The notes beneath the pieces were generated by a model. It saw only the letters and a list, made by a program, of their open reading frames with translations, was not told where the DNA came from and did not search any database. Shown here one piece after another: positions 26,016-36,527 of a DNA stretch of 64,000 nt (the stretch's first letter is position 1; every line of letters starts with the position of its first letter). The DNA is from Gemmatimonadaceae bacterium (GTDB lineage: Bacteria; Gemmatimonadota; Gemmatimonadetes; Gemmatimonadales; Gemmatimonadaceae): positions 62,001 to 126,000 of the forward strand of contig JAICWO010000011.1 in the NCBI GenBank assembly GCA_025934775.1, read 5' to 3'. The position numbers were made by a program, and so were the translations under genes.

Positions 26016-26801
26016 CTACTGTGGGATGCGGTTGAGCGGGGTGGCCGCGCTCGTCGTGGCTGGGTGGTACGATTTGAGGTACAGGTTGAGGGAGCCGAAC
26101 GACAGCTTGGACTTCATCTGCAGCATGATGCGGTTGGCGTCGTCGGAAAGCCAGATCCGCGCGTCGCCGCCCTCACGGAAGATGCCCTTCGCGTTGATGA
26201 TCGGCTGAATCACGAGTGCGGCGAAGCGTCCCGCGGGAACGTCGACCGTGTCGCGGCCGAGCACGCGAATACGCACGGGGTTGCGGTCCGCGACAAAGTA
26301 GTCGTTGAAGGTGGTATCGAGGCCAACGCGAAGCGGTATCGTGCGCAGGAAGTAGATGAAGGAGCCATCGTCGAGCGGGTGCGCGACGCTGGGCTGCGCT
26401 TCGCGATCGTTCTCGACGAACTCTCGCCGGTCGGGAAAGATCTCGTAATGCCGCTTCGGCTCGTAGTTCCCCTCGTCGATGAGCTGCCAGAAGCGGAGCG
26501 ACGAGAGCGTGTTCGCGTCCATCCAGCTCTCGTAGCGGTCGTTGACGTGATAGAACGGGATGCCGCCGCTCACGTGAAAGACAGTGTGCCACGCGTCACG
26601 TCCGCGGACCGTGTCCATCGGCAGCACTTCCATGTCGCCGGAGCCCACGTGCACGTGGCCGAAGCGGACGTCGTAGTCGGCGCGCTCGCCAACGCCGAAC
26701 GGAAGGTGCGCCGCGGTCCCGCTCTGCGTCACCTCCTGTGCCCACGCCGCCGGCGCGACGAGAATCGCGACGACCAACAGCCGAAACAGCGTGCGAATCA
26801 T
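26016..26801 (-). CDS. DUF3108-domain secreted protein
   Basis: 261 aa. The N-terminus MIRTLFRLLVVAILVAPAAWA is a signal peptide. The mature domain has the DUF3108 pattern: LPFGVGERADYDVRFGHVHVGSGDMEV, AWHTVFHVSGGIPFYHVNDRYESW, and a C-terminal IWLSDDANRIMLQMKSKLSFGSL. Such proteins are periplasmic with unknown function. Its ATG overlaps the TGA of the glycosyltransferase gene (ATGA), so the two are translationally coupled, which suggests an envelope or glycan role. The upstream 32 residues of the open frame are glycosyltransferase sequence out of frame and are not used. Confidence 0.8.
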   Translation of the reverse strand: MIRTLFRLLVVAILVAPAAWAQEVTQSGTAAHLPFGVGERADYDVRFGHVHVGSGDMEVLPMDTVRGRDAWHTVFHVSGGIPFYHVNDRYESWMDANTLSSLRFWQLIDEGNYEPKRHYEIFPDRREFVENDREAQPSVAHPLDDGSFIYFLRTIPLRVGLDTTFNDYFVADRNPVRIRVLGRDTVDVPAGRFAALVIQPIINAKGIFREGGDARIWLSDDANRIMLQMKSKLSFGSLNLYLKSYHPATTSAATPLNRIPQ

Positions 26802-27571
26802 CGCAGCGCGCCGGGGGCCGGAGCCGGGGTGGGAGCGGAGACGTTGCCGCGCGGCGTGGAGCGGCTCGCGCGAAACAGCGCGAGCCCATCGGACCATGGC
26901 CGGATCCGCGTGTCGCGCTGGCGCACGTCGTAGCGCGGGTCGAACGCCACGGTCTCCATGCGGCGGGCGAGCGGCATGGCACGACGGAGCAGCGCGAGAT
27001 TCACCGCCCAGCCGTCGCCGCGGACGAGCGGCGCGTCGCCGGACTCCTTTATGAGATCACGAATGAGAGAAATGCGATAGAGGCGCATCGCGCCGAAGGG
27101 ATCGGCGACCCCGGCGACCGCGCCGCCGGCGCGCGCCGCCCAGCCGGCGAGCCAGCGCATACGCCGGATCGGCTTGGGGGTCGCGGGCGTGAGGCTGCGC
27201 TCGGCCACCACGAGGTCGGCGCCGCCCTCGAACCGCTTTATGAGCTCAGGGAGCAGCTCCGGCTGATCGGTGAAGTCGGCCTGGAGCGTGATCATGGCGT
27301 CGCGGCGCGGGTAGCGCGTGCGGGCCGCGACCGCGCGACAGAGCGCATCGATGGCGCGGTCGTACCCGACGCGCTCGCTACCGCCGAGGATCGTGAGCGG
27401 CAGGACCTTCATGTACGGCTCGAGGATCGCGCCGGTGGAATCCGTGCTGCCGTCGTTCAGGACGAGGATCTCGTACTCGCGCGAGTACTCCTGGAACACC
27501 TTGCGGATGCGCCAGAGGAGCACGCCGATCGTCTCGGCTTCGTTGTAGGCGGGGATACAGATGTAAAGCAC
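26798..27571 (-). CDS. Family 2 glycosyltransferase
   Basis: 258 aa, GT-A fold. It starts LYICIPAYNEAETIGVLLWRI, then YEILVLNDGSTDSTGAIL, AMITLQADFTDQPELLPEL (the metal-binding region, normally DaDgQhp, reads QADFTDQ) and DLVVAERS. It has no membrane helices, unlike dolichol-phosphate-mannose synthases with C-terminal anchors. I place the start at GTG 27571, preceded by GAGGA at a five-base spacing. Longer starts reach into unlikely sequence. The 3' end overlaps the DUF3108 gene. Confidence 0.85.
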   Translation of the reverse strand: MLYICIPAYNEAETIGVLLWRIRKVFQEYSREYEILVLNDGSTDSTGAILEPYMKVLPLTILGGSERVGYDRAIDALCRAVAARTRYPRRDAMITLQADFTDQPELLPELIKRFEGGADLVVAERSLTPATPKPIRRMRWLAGWAARAGGAVAGVADPFGAMRLYRISLIRDLIKESGDAPLVRGDGWAVNLALLRRAMPLARRMETVAFDPRYDVRQRDTRIRPWSDGLALFRASRSTPRGNVSAPTPAPAPGALR

Positions 27572-27886
27572 GAATTCCTCGACGGGTGAACAGCCGTGGC
27601 CGCGCATCGAAAGGTAGGGACGGCGCGCCCGCCGAGCCACCCGTTGGTGATACACGCCACCGACCGCGGCGTTCGGCTCAACCTTCGACTGGCGGCGGAG
27701 TTGAGTAAGCCGAGCGCACGCCTGGCAGTCGAACGCTCCGACTGCTGCCGAATGTCGCGCTCGCTCTTGACCCAATTCCGCCGAAACTCTAAATGGGCGA
27801 GCACGGCTTCTGCTTTTGGGTCTTGGCGACCATCCCATGCACACGATCACAACCGTGGGGTATGACATGGCGACTTGGAGGACTCG
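27572..27886. other. 315-base divergent gap with a candidate promoter
   Basis: It separates the glycosyltransferase (minus) from the gene at 27887 (plus). A small hairpin GCAGTCG/CGACTGC is at 27726-27744. On the plus strand a promoter match is listed separately. No gene was found in it. Confidence 0.5.
27767..27795 (+). promoter_or_regulatory. Candidate promoter for the gene at 27887
   Basis: -35 TTGACC (27767-27772) and -10 TAAATG (27790-27795) are 17 bases apart. The predicted leader is about 85 bases, ending in the GGAGG ribosome site at 27877. Confidence 0.4.
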
Positions 27887-28615
27887 ATGATCCTCGCTGA
27901 TACGCGGCACCAACTGACCAGAGACGACGCGCAGCTCGCCGCTCGTCTGCTCGCGCGCGATTCCGGCGACGAGCTCGCCGCGCTCGAGTCGCGGCTGGCC
28001 GATGAAGGAATCGACGCGATCCTCGACGATCCGCGGCTACCCGGCGCGTTGGCGCGGCATCCGCGCGCGGCGCACGCCTCACTCGCCCTCTTCGCGTACG
28101 TCGTGATCCGACACGCGCTCGTGCGAGCCGGTGAAAAAGACCGTGGACTCGCGGATTACGTGAGCTCGATTGTGCTTCACTTCGGCGTTCGCGATCGTGC
28201 GCACCGCATCGCGCCGGGCGACGACGAGATCTATCAGGCGCTCGTCGATCTGTGTGAAGATCTGGAGGATCCCGACGCGCGGCGGCGGTTCCTCGTGCAG
28301 ACGCACCTCGGGAATTATGCGCTGTGGTTGAGCGGACTATTCCCGGATTACATCGAGCAGCGGCGCTGGCGCCGCGGCGGACCCGATCTCGAGTACTACG
28401 AGGAAATGGGCAGGCGCGGATTTCAGCTCGCGGCCGACCACCGGATCGCGGAAGAACACGGGTTGTCCACGCTCTACGCGAGCGCGGCGGAGCGATTCGG
28501 AACGCTGCGCGTGGCGCTGAACAACGTGAGTGACACGATCTTCTTTCCCGCCGTGCAGACGCCAGAGCGGTTGATGCGGCAGGTGAGAGACGAGGCGAGC
28601 TGGAAGATCAAGTGA
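27887..28615 (+). CDS. Hypothetical protein, all-helical
   Basis: 242 aa with strongly helical composition: DAQLAARLLARDSGDELAALESRL, a central ALFAYVVIRHALVRAGEKDRGLADYVSSIVLHFG, and EDLEDPDARRRFLVQTHLGNYALWLSGLFPDYIEQRRWRRGGPDLEYYEEMG. It has no signal peptide or catalytic motif. ATG 27887 is chosen because GGAGG lies six bases upstream; the in-frame codon at 27875 overlaps that site. Single gene, convergent with the PuuD-like hydrolase. I do not recognise a family. Confidence 0.72.
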   Translation: MILADTRHQLTRDDAQLAARLLARDSGDELAALESRLADEGIDAILDDPRLPGALARHPRAAHASLALFAYVVIRHALVRAGEKDRGLADYVSSIVLHFGVRDRAHRIAPGDDEIYQALVDLCEDLEDPDARRRFLVQTHLGNYALWLSGLFPDYIEQRRWRRGGPDLEYYEEMGRRGFQLAADHRIAEEHGLSTLYASAAERFGTLRVALNNVSDTIFFPAVQTPERLMRQVRDEASWKIK

Positions 28616-28635
28616 AAAGGCGCGGCCTAATCCGG

Positions 28636-29397
28636 TCAGCGCGACTGGTACCGGTGAATCACCGTTCTCGCGAAAGCCGCGAACAGCGTTCGGTCCCAAT
28701 CCTCGCTCGTCCGCGTCAGCTCCTCCGGATGCCATTGCACGGCGAGCATCCACCAGTCGGTGTCGATCGGCTCGAGTCCCTCGATGATGCCGTCCTCCGC
28801 GCGCGCGACGACGCGTAGTCCATCGGCGACGCGGTCGACCGATTGATGGTGCGACGAGTTGATCGAGATCCGCGATTCGCCGAGCGTGCGGCCGAGGAGC
28901 GAGTCGAGGACGACGTCCGCGCAATGCACTCGCTCGGTGCGGCGCGGCGATTGGGCGTGGTTCACGCTGCTCGGCTGCTGCGACGGAATGTCCTGCACGA
29001 GGGTGCCGCCGAGTGCGACGTTCATCACTTGCGCTCCACGACAGATCGCCAGCGTCGGGACCTTTCGAGCATGGGCTTCTCGCGCCAGCGCGAGCTCGCA
29101 GCTATCACGCGCCGCGTGCGGTGCCCCGGTTGCGGGGTGCGCGGACTGGCCGAACGTCGCCGGATCGAGGTCTTCGCCGCCGGTGAGCACCAGGCCGCCG
29201 ACCGTGTCGAGCACCGGAAGCAGAAAGTCTGGATTACTGATCGGTGGCAGAATGACCGGGATCAGGCCGGCGGCCGCGATTGCGTTCGTGTACGCCTCGT
29301 TGAGGCGTACGCGCGGCCTGTCGCTCACGATCTCTGTCGTCGCGGTGACGGCGACCAGAGGCGCGATTCGCGTGTAGGATGTGCCGGTCAAGTGCAT
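28636..29397 (-). CDS. Gamma-glutamyl-gamma-aminobutyrate hydrolase family protein (peptidase C26)
   Basis: A class I glutamine-amidotransferase-like hydrolase, 254 aa. The oxyanion strand VGGLVLTGGEDLDP, the nucleophile elbow LAICRGAQVMNVALGGTLVQD with catalytic Cys, NSSHHQSVDRV and the catalytic His and Glu in AVQWHPEE are all present. PuuD cleaves gamma-Glu-GABA in putrescine breakdown, but no other puu gene is near, so the substrate is open. I use ATG 29397; upstream of that, the open frame reverses the coiled-coil gene and is not coding. Divergent from the gene at 29482. Confidence 0.87.
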   Translation of the reverse strand: MHLTGTSYTRIAPLVAVTATTEIVSDRPRVRLNEAYTNAIAAAGLIPVILPPISNPDFLLPVLDTVGGLVLTGGEDLDPATFGQSAHPATGAPHAARDSCELALAREAHARKVPTLAICRGAQVMNVALGGTLVQDIPSQQPSSVNHAQSPRRTERVHCADVVLDSLLGRTLGESRISINSSHHQSVDRVADGLRVVARAEDGIIEGLEPIDTDWWMLAVQWHPEELTRTSEDWDRTLFAAFARTVIHRYQSR

Positions 29398-29420
29398 CTG
29401 GTGGCCCGATCTCCCATTGG

Positions 29421-29450
29421 TTGCGTGCGCGCGGAATCGATCTGTATCGT
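29421..29450 (+). promoter_or_regulatory. Possible promoter for the coiled-coil gene
   Basis: TTGCGT (29421-29426) and TATCGT (29445-29450) are 18 bases apart, 32 bases before ATG 29482, within the only divergent gap between the two genes. Confidence 0.35.
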
Positions 29451-29481
29451 ACATACCTACGCTCGACCAAGGAACCCGACG

Positions 29482-30069
29482 ATGGTGTTCGACGGCTTTC
29501 GCCGCTCGTTCGACGACCTGCTGAGCCGCGCGACGCGGCCGGAAGACCGGCGCGCGATCGCGTCGCGCATGAAAGACACCCTCGTACAGGCGAAGGTCGG
29601 GCTGGACGACCTGCGCGACGGCGTGGCGAGGGTTCGCCAGCGTCTCGCGCTCGAGGAGCGGGAGCTCGAGACGGTGCGCCGGCGCAAGCATCTGGCTGAA
29701 GGCATCAACGATGCTGAAACGGTGACGATCGCCACCAAGTACGAGCAGATGCACGTCGAGCGGCTGGAGGTTCTCAAGAGCAAGGTGGCGGCTCAGGAAG
29801 CGGAGCTGGCGCTGGCCGAACGCGACGTGCAGGAGATGTCCGCGGAGCTCAAGGCGGTGCTCTCGGGCGCGGACCCGCGGGCGAGCGCTGGGTCGAGCGC
29901 CGGCGCAATCGACGGAAGCGAATCGAGCGACGCGACCGGCGATTCCGCCGACAGCAGCGGAGCGCTCGGCAGCGAGATCGATGCGCTGAGCCGGGCGCGC
30001 GCGCGTGCGGAGCGCGAAGCCGATGCCGCGCGTCGCTTGGATGAGCTCAAGCGCCGCATGGGGAAGTAG
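29482..30069 (+). CDS. Coiled-coil cytoplasmic protein
   Basis: 195 aa. Residues about 25-125 are a long heptad-rich helix (LRDGVARVRQRLALEERELETVRRRKHLAEG, VLKSKVAAQEAELALAERDVQEMSAEL). A Ser/Gly/Ala/Asp linker (ASAGSSAGAIDGSESSD) and a second short charged helix (ALSRARARAEREADAARRLDELKRRMGK) follow. It has no signal or transmembrane segment. ATG 29482 has AAGGA upstream. It sits eight bases before the POTRA/BamA-like gene and is probably co-transcribed with it. It resembles PspA or tether-like proteins only in general shape. Confidence 0.72.
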   Translation: MVFDGFRRSFDDLLSRATRPEDRRAIASRMKDTLVQAKVGLDDLRDGVARVRQRLALEERELETVRRRKHLAEGINDAETVTIATKYEQMHVERLEVLKSKVAAQEAELALAERDVQEMSAELKAVLSGADPRASAGSSAGAIDGSESSDATGDSADSSGALGSEIDALSRARARAEREADAARRLDELKRRMGK

Positions 30070-30077
30070 TCGTCGCG

Positions 30078-31787
30078 ATGCCACGCCGGATCGCCGCGCT
30101 GCTCGTTCTCCTGGCAACGCCCGCTCTCCGCGCGCAGGACACGGCGGCCGCGGCGTGCCACGGCCAACGGATCGACCGCGTGGACGTGCACACGGCCGCA
30201 CCAACCGCGGCGCAGTTGCGGCGAGTGCCAATCGTCGCGCACATCGTCCGTGCGGTGCACACGACGACACACGCGCAGCTCATTCGGCGATTCCTGCTGC
30301 TCCAGGCAGGCGACGCGTGCGACGAGCTTCGCCGAAGCGAGTCGGAGCGCATCATTCGCGCACAGCCGTTCGTTGCCGACGCGGCGATTCACGTGCTTCC
30401 GGATTCCACCGGCGGTGTCACGCTCGACGTGCAGGAGACGGACGAAATCGCGTTGGTCGCGGACATCGCGGTGGGTCCGGGCGTGCCGCCGGTGCGGTAC
30501 CTGAGGCTGGGCGATCAGAACTTCAGCGGCGCCGGGATCTTTCTCGCGGCGGACTGGCGCGACGGTGGTCCGTTTCGCGACGGGTATGGCGGTGAGTTCA
30601 GCGACAACCAGCTCTTCGGCCATCCGTACACGTTCACGGCGAACGGGCACCAGACGCCGCTCGGCGGCGACTGGCTGATCGACGCGACGCACCCGTTCTA
30701 CACGGACATCCAACGGATTGCCTGGCGCGCGCGCGCTGGAGCGAGCAACGACTACGCGCAGTTCTGGCGCGATCCGGATACCCGGCACGCGATCCGGGTG
30801 CGGCAGAACTATTTCGACCTCGGCGGCATCATCCGCCTCGGGCCGCCCGGCCGCCTGAGCCTCTTCGGCGCCTCGATCTCGGGGACGGACGAGCGCACCG
30901 GCACGCAGCAGGTACTCATCACGCCGGCCGGCTTTGCACCAGACTCTAATACGGATTTGCTCAATCGGTTCGTCAAGCACCGGATCGCCCGGGTGAACGC
31001 GCTCTGGGGCATTCGCGACATCGGGTTCGTGCGCGTGCGCGGCTTCGACGCGCTCACGGCGGTGCAGGACATGCCGGTCGGATTCCAGCTCGGGACGTTG
31101 TTCGGCCGCAGCCTCTCGGTGCTCGGCTCGCGCGACGACGACATCTTCATGTCGGGCGACGTGTACGCCGGCGCGGCGGGGCGCAACAATGCGCTGCGCG
31201 TGCAGCTCGAGGCGGAGGGGCGGCGCAACAACGACGCCGGGATATGGGACGGCATTCTCGCGACCGGCCGCGCGGTGGAGTACTTCAAGGTGAACGCCGT
31301 GAACACGAGTACGGCCTCGCTCGAATTCAGCGGCGAATGGCGGCCGCGCACGCCGCTCGCCCTCTCGCTCGGCGACCCCGAGGGCGGCGTGCGCGGCTAC
31401 ATCGCGGACAAGGAGCCGGGCGCGCGACGGCTCGTCGGCCGGTTGGAGCACCGCGTGTTCGTGGGGCGGCCGTTCAAGCTGGGCGACATGGGCGTGGCGG
31501 CGTTTGCCGATGCGGGAAAGCTGTGGGCCGGCGATGCGCCGTTCGGCGTGACGACGCCGGTGCGCACGTCCGTGGGTCTCAGCCTGCTCGCGACCGTGCC
31601 TCCCGCATCAGGGAGACTCTGGCGCGTCGACTTCGCGCTCGCGCGGAACCCCGGCCCCGGCGGTTCGCGCTTCGAGGTGAGGTTCACGAGCGTGGACAAG
31701 ACGACGTTCTTCTTGCCAGATCCCACCGACGTGAAAGCCGCGCGCGAACGGACGGTGCCCTCGAGCATTTTCAGGTGGCCGCAGTAG
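30078..31787 (+). CDS. Outer membrane protein with POTRA-like and BamA/Omp85-type barrel regions
   Basis: 569 aa. A signal peptide (PRRIAALLVLLATPALRAQ) is followed by a POTRA-like segment at about 30-135 (RIDRVDVHTAA, THAQLIRRFLLLQAGDACDELRRSESERIIRAQPFVADAAIHVLP). The remaining ~430 residues are alternating beta-strand barrel sequence ending PSSIFRWPQ. The late VAAFADAGKLWAGDAPF strand resembles the Omp85 conserved strand and DAGxxW motif. At one POTRA it is too small for BamA itself, so it is likely a TamA/ShlB-like or patatin-type barrel relative. Co-oriented with the coiled-coil gene. Confidence 0.72.
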   Translation: MPRRIAALLVLLATPALRAQDTAAAACHGQRIDRVDVHTAAPTAAQLRRVPIVAHIVRAVHTTTHAQLIRRFLLLQAGDACDELRRSESERIIRAQPFVADAAIHVLPDSTGGVTLDVQETDEIALVADIAVGPGVPPVRYLRLGDQNFSGAGIFLAADWRDGGPFRDGYGGEFSDNQLFGHPYTFTANGHQTPLGGDWLIDATHPFYTDIQRIAWRARAGASNDYAQFWRDPDTRHAIRVRQNYFDLGGIIRLGPPGRLSLFGASISGTDERTGTQQVLITPAGFAPDSNTDLLNRFVKHRIARVNALWGIRDIGFVRVRGFDALTAVQDMPVGFQLGTLFGRSLSVLGSRDDDIFMSGDVYAGAAGRNNALRVQLEAEGRRNNDAGIWDGILATGRAVEYFKVNAVNTSTASLEFSGEWRPRTPLALSLGDPEGGVRGYIADKEPGARRLVGRLEHRVFVGRPFKLGDMGVAAFADAGKLWAGDAPFGVTTPVRTSVGLSLLATVPPASGRLWRVDFALARNPGPGGSRFEVRFTSVDKTTFFLPDPTDVKAARERTVPSSIFRWPQ

Positions 31788-31861
31788 GGCTGCGTCGCGA
31801 GATCAAGTTGTGTCGAGCACGGAAGACACGGAAAAGGCGCCGCGAATCGCACTTGGCGAGC

Positions 31862-33427
31862 TCACGCCCGAACGCTCGACGTCAACCGATTGAGCAGCGG
31901 CACGAACAGCAGCATCACCGCCGCCGCGCCGAATCCGGCGACGACGAAGATCATATAAAAACCGTGATTGGTGGCGCTCACGGACTGCATGAATCCGCCG
32001 AGCCCTGCGGCCGGAGCGGGCGGCGCTTCGCCGGGCGTCGGGGTGTAGGCGGCGACGGCGCCGGCGATGGAGTTCGCCGCGGCGTTCGCGAGGAACCAGA
32101 CGCCCATGAGCAGGGATGCCAACCGCGCGGGCGCCACCTTCGTCACGTACGAGAGTCCAACTGGTGAGAGACAGAGCTCACCCCACGTGTGAAACGTGTA
32201 CGCCCAGACGAGCCACATCGGGCTGACCGTGACGCCGGTATCGGCGTGCGATCCGCCGACGACCATGAACACGAATCCCGTGGCGAGCAGCGCGAGACCG
32301 AGCACCATCTTGAGCGCGGTGGAGGGCTCGCGTCCCTTGCGGCCGAGCCAGGTCCACATCGCGGCGAACAGCGGCGCGAAGAGGAGAATGTCGAATGGAT
32401 TCACCGATTGGAACCAGCTCGACGGAATGATGCGTCCGGCAAAATTCAAATTCGTGTATTTGTCGGCGAACAGGTTCATGGAGCTGCCGGCCTGCTCGTA
32501 CGCCGCCCAGAAGAAGATCACGAAAAAGACAACGATGAAGAGCGCGGTCACGCGCTTGCGCTCTTCGCCATGTGAGCCGAGAAAGCTCACGCCGAGTGCC
32601 GCGCCGATGATGAGTCCCATCGAGACGCCAAGCATGTCGAAGCCGGAGACGAGCCATCCGATCGCGCCGCCGGCGATCGCCCCGGCGAGCGCGTGCCGCA
32701 ACGGATTGGCGCCGGGGCCGGCAGTGGCGTGCGATGCCGACGATGCGCGTGTCGCTGGATCGGTGCGGCTCGGACGCATGCCGATGCCGGGGAGATACTT
32801 CGCGCGGCCCCACACATAGCCGCACAGCCCGAGCAGCATGCCGACTCCGGCCGCCGCGAAGCCGTAATGCCAGCCGAACCGGTCGGTCTGTGCGAGGCCG
32901 CCGCAGACCAGCGGGCCGAGAAACGCCCCGATGTTAATTCCAATATAGTAGATCGTGAATCCCGCATCGCGGCGCGGATCGCCTTCGCGATACATCTGAC
33001 CGACCATCGTCGACGCGTTCGCCTTGAAGAAGCCCGTGCCGACGATGATGAGCCCGAGGCCGAGATAAAACGCCGTCATCCCGGGGAACGCGAGCGTGAA
33101 GTGGCCGGCCGAGATGACGGCGCTGCCGATCACGAGCGAGCGATGCGTGCCGACGACTCGGTCCGCCAGATATCCGCCGAGCACCGGCGTGAGGTACGCG
33201 AGCATCGTGTACGTGCCGTAGAGATGCGCCGCGCGCGCGGTGTCCCACTTGAGCGCGTTCACGAGATACAGCACGAGGATCGCGCGCATTCCGTAATACG
33301 AAAACCGCTCCCACATCTCGGTCAACGAGAGCAGGCCGAGTCCGCGCGGATGCCCGAGGAGCGCGCGATCGTCGAGGACCGGCGGGCGATCGGTGGCGGT
33401 GGCGGCGATGTCGATGGTGGAGGACAT
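31862..33427 (-). CDS. POT/PTR2-family proton-dependent peptide transporter
   Basis: A major facilitator importing di- and tripeptides with protons. The family signatures are the EMWERFSYYGMRAIL motif (ExxERFxYY), GGYLADRVVG, FFKANASTMVGQMY and YYIGINIGAFLGPLVCGGLAQ (PTR2). About 12-14 membrane helices were seen. 521 aa from ATG 33427; a longer frame from 33472 translates palindrome E (LHSQLSTLL) and is not likely real. It lies downstream of the Dpp-type ABC operon on the same strand, giving two peptide import systems side by side. Confidence 0.92.
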   Translation of the reverse strand: MSSTIDIAATATDRPPVLDDRALLGHPRGLGLLSLTEMWERFSYYGMRAILVLYLVNALKWDTARAAHLYGTYTMLAYLTPVLGGYLADRVVGTHRSLVIGSAVISAGHFTLAFPGMTAFYLGLGLIIVGTGFFKANASTMVGQMYREGDPRRDAGFTIYYIGINIGAFLGPLVCGGLAQTDRFGWHYGFAAAGVGMLLGLCGYVWGRAKYLPGIGMRPSRTDPATRASSASHATAGPGANPLRHALAGAIAGGAIGWLVSGFDMLGVSMGLIIGAALGVSFLGSHGEERKRVTALFIVVFFVIFFWAAYEQAGSSMNLFADKYTNLNFAGRIIPSSWFQSVNPFDILLFAPLFAAMWTWLGRKGREPSTALKMVLGLALLATGFVFMVVGGSHADTGVTVSPMWLVWAYTFHTWGELCLSPVGLSYVTKVAPARLASLLMGVWFLANAAANSIAGAVAAYTPTPGEAPPAPAAGLGGFMQSVSATNHGFYMIFVVAGFGAAAVMLLFVPLLNRLTSSVRA

Positions 33428-33429
33428 CG

Positions 33430-33545
33430 GGAGGAGAGTGGAGAGTTGAGAGTGGAGGGTGGAGGTCGACAACAGCCAACGGCATCAGGCTGGGTCGAGA
33501 GCTCGATCCGCCAGCCTCCATCCGATCGCTTCTAGCTGTCCACTC
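33430..33545. repeat. Intergenic palindrome E, partly decayed (GGAGAGT words)
   Basis: A purine-rich arm at 33430-33466 (GGAGGAGAGTGGAGAGTTGA...) faces a pyrimidine-rich arm at 33508-33545. The best pairing is TGGAGGGTGGAGG (33453-33465) with 33508-33520, 11 of 13. It fills the gap from the POT start codon to the dppF stop codon. Confidence 0.6.
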
Positions 33546-34603
<1,058 letters not shown>

Positions 34604-34607
<4 letters not shown>

Positions 34608-35626
34608 GCGCCCGCCTTGGCCGCGGCCGGCTCGTGCGGATGCGCGCGCCGCTCCGGCTCCTCGGCCAGGTGGCAGCGCGAGATGTGGTGCTCGCCGATC
34701 TGATAGAGCGGCGGATGCTCGGCGACGCACCGCTCCCACGCGTAGGGGCACCGGTCGTGAAAGCGGCAGCCGTTGGGCCACATCGTCGGCGGCGGCACGG
34801 AGCCGGGGATCGTCGCCAGCCGGTCGCGCTCCTGGCCGACGTGCGGCATCGCCGCCAGCAGGCCTTCAGTGTATGGATGGTGCGACCGCGCGAACAGCTC
34901 GCCGACCGGCGCTTCCTCGACGATCTCGCCGCCGTACATCACGATCACGCGCGAGACGGTCTCCGCGACCACGCCCAGGTCGTGCGTGATGAGCAGGATC
35001 GACGTGCCGAACTTCTGTTGAAGCTCGCGCAGGAGCTCGAGGATCTGCGCCTGGATCGTGACGTCGAGCGCCGTCGTCGGCTCGTCGGCGATGACGAGCG
35101 CCGGATTCATCACGAGCGCCATCGCGATCACCACGCGCTGGCGCATGCCGCCCGAGAGCTGATGCGGATATTCGTGCGCACGCTGCTCGGGGGAGGGAAT
35201 CCCGACCGTCTCGAGCATCTCGACCGCGCGCCGCCAGGCCTCGCGCTTGGAGCCGCCGTGATGCACGCGCACCACCTCGGCGATCTGATCGCCGACGCTG
35301 AACACGGGATTGAGCGCGGTCATCGGCTCCTGAAAGACCATCGCGATGTGCGCGCCCCGCACCGCGCGCATCGACTTCTCGTCGAGGGTGACGAGCTCCT
35401 TGCCGTCGAACCGGATCTCGCTCCCCGGCTCGATGCGCCCGGGCGGGCGAATCAGCCGCATGAGCGACAGCGCGGTGACCGACTTGCCGCACCCCGATTC
35501 GCCGACGAGCCCGACCGTTTCGCCGGCGCCGATCTCGAAGCTCACGCCGTCGACCGAGCGCGCGACACCGTTCTCGGTGTAGAAGTACGTGCGGAGGTCG
35601 TGAACGCGGAGCAGCGGTTCAGCCAT
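34604..35626 (-). CDS. dppD: Dipeptide-type ABC transporter ATP-binding protein (DppD-like)
   Basis: 340 aa, the second ATPase of the pair. Walker A is [10 protein letters not shown]-loop [17 protein letters not shown], signature [16 protein letters not shown], Walker [12 protein letters not shown] and H-loop ITHDLGVV. The cysteine-bearing C-terminal tail is [16 protein letters not shown]. The start ATG 35626 overlaps the end of dppC by eight bases, consistent with one transcript. Confidence 0.93.
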
Positions 35627-36527
35627 GCGGATTGGATTCGGTCATTGACGGCGCGGCCTCCGTCATCGGCGTGCCGTGAAGCTGCCGGGGATCGAGGACG
35701 TCGCGCAAGGCGTCTCCAAGCACGTTGAAGGCCAGCACGGTGCCGATGATCGCGATGCCGGGGAAGAGCACCACCCACCAGTTGCCGGCGAAGAAGTCGA
35801 CCCCGTCGAGGAAGATCGAGCCCCAGCTCGGCGTCGGCTCGCGCGCGCCCAGGCCGAGGTACGAGAGTCCCGTCTCGAGCGCGATGACGTTCGCCACGCC
35901 GAGCGTGGCCGCGACGAGGACCGGCGTGGCCACGTTCGGGAGCAGATGCCGCCACAGAATGCGTACGTCGCTCGCCCCGAGCGCGCGGGCGGCTTGCACG
36001 TAATCCTGCGTGCGCGCCGTGAGCGTCTCGGCGCGCACGAGCCGCGACACGGTGAACCAGCCGGTCGCGCCGAGCAGGAGGATGAGCGCGGTGAGCGGCA
36101 CCGGATTCCACAGCGAGAGCACCGCGATCAGCAGAAATATTCGCGGAATGGATATAAATCCGTCGAGGAGGCGCATGAGCGCGGCGTCGGTCGCTCCGCC
36201 CGCGTAGCCGGCGACCAGGCCGTACGCGGTGCCGATCGTGATCGAGATGAGCACGGAGAGCGTGGAGATCGCGAGCGAAATGCGCGCGCCGCGCAGCACG
36301 CGCGCGAGCACGTCGCGGCTGTACTGATCGGTGCCGAACGGATGCGCCCAGGACGGCGGCGAGTTCTTGAGCCGCACGATGTCGAGCTGCTCGATGCCGC
36401 TGTACGGCATCAGATGCGGTCCAACGATGGCCGCGAGGATCATCAGCACGATCACGCCCACCGCCCAGCGACCCGTGGAGTGCGCGAGCAACCGCCGCGC
36501 GACATTCTTTCGAGGGGCGCTATTCAC
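35619..36527 (-). CDS. dppC: Dipeptide-type ABC transporter permease (DppC-like)
   Basis: 302 aa, about six membrane helices. The N-terminal OppC-like segment ([34 protein letters not shown]) precedes [24 protein letters not shown], typical of the C-type permease. The cytoplasmic EAA loop appears as [24 protein letters not shown]. It starts with GTG 36527, overlapping the dppB end region. With DppB it forms the translocation channel. Confidence 0.93.
   Translation of the reverse strand: MNSAPRKNVARRLLAHSTGRWAVGVIVLMILAAIVGPHLMPYSGIEQLDIVRLKNSPPSWAHPFGTDQYSRDVLARVLRGARISLAISTLSVLISITIGTAYGLVAGYAGGATDAALMRLLDGFISIPRIFLLIAVLSLWNPVPLTALILLLGATGWFTVSRLVRAETLTARTQDYVQAARALGASDVRILWRHLLPNVATPVLVAATLGVANVIALETGLSYLGLGAREPTPSWGSIFLDGVDFFAGNWWVVLFPGIAIIGTVLAFNVLGDALRDVLDPRQLHGTPMTEAAPSMTESNPHG

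Noticed and set aside
31800-31845. Possible tenth palindrome (CACGGAAGACACGGAAAAGG)
   Set aside because: Only one arm is present; no inverse partner was found in the gap.
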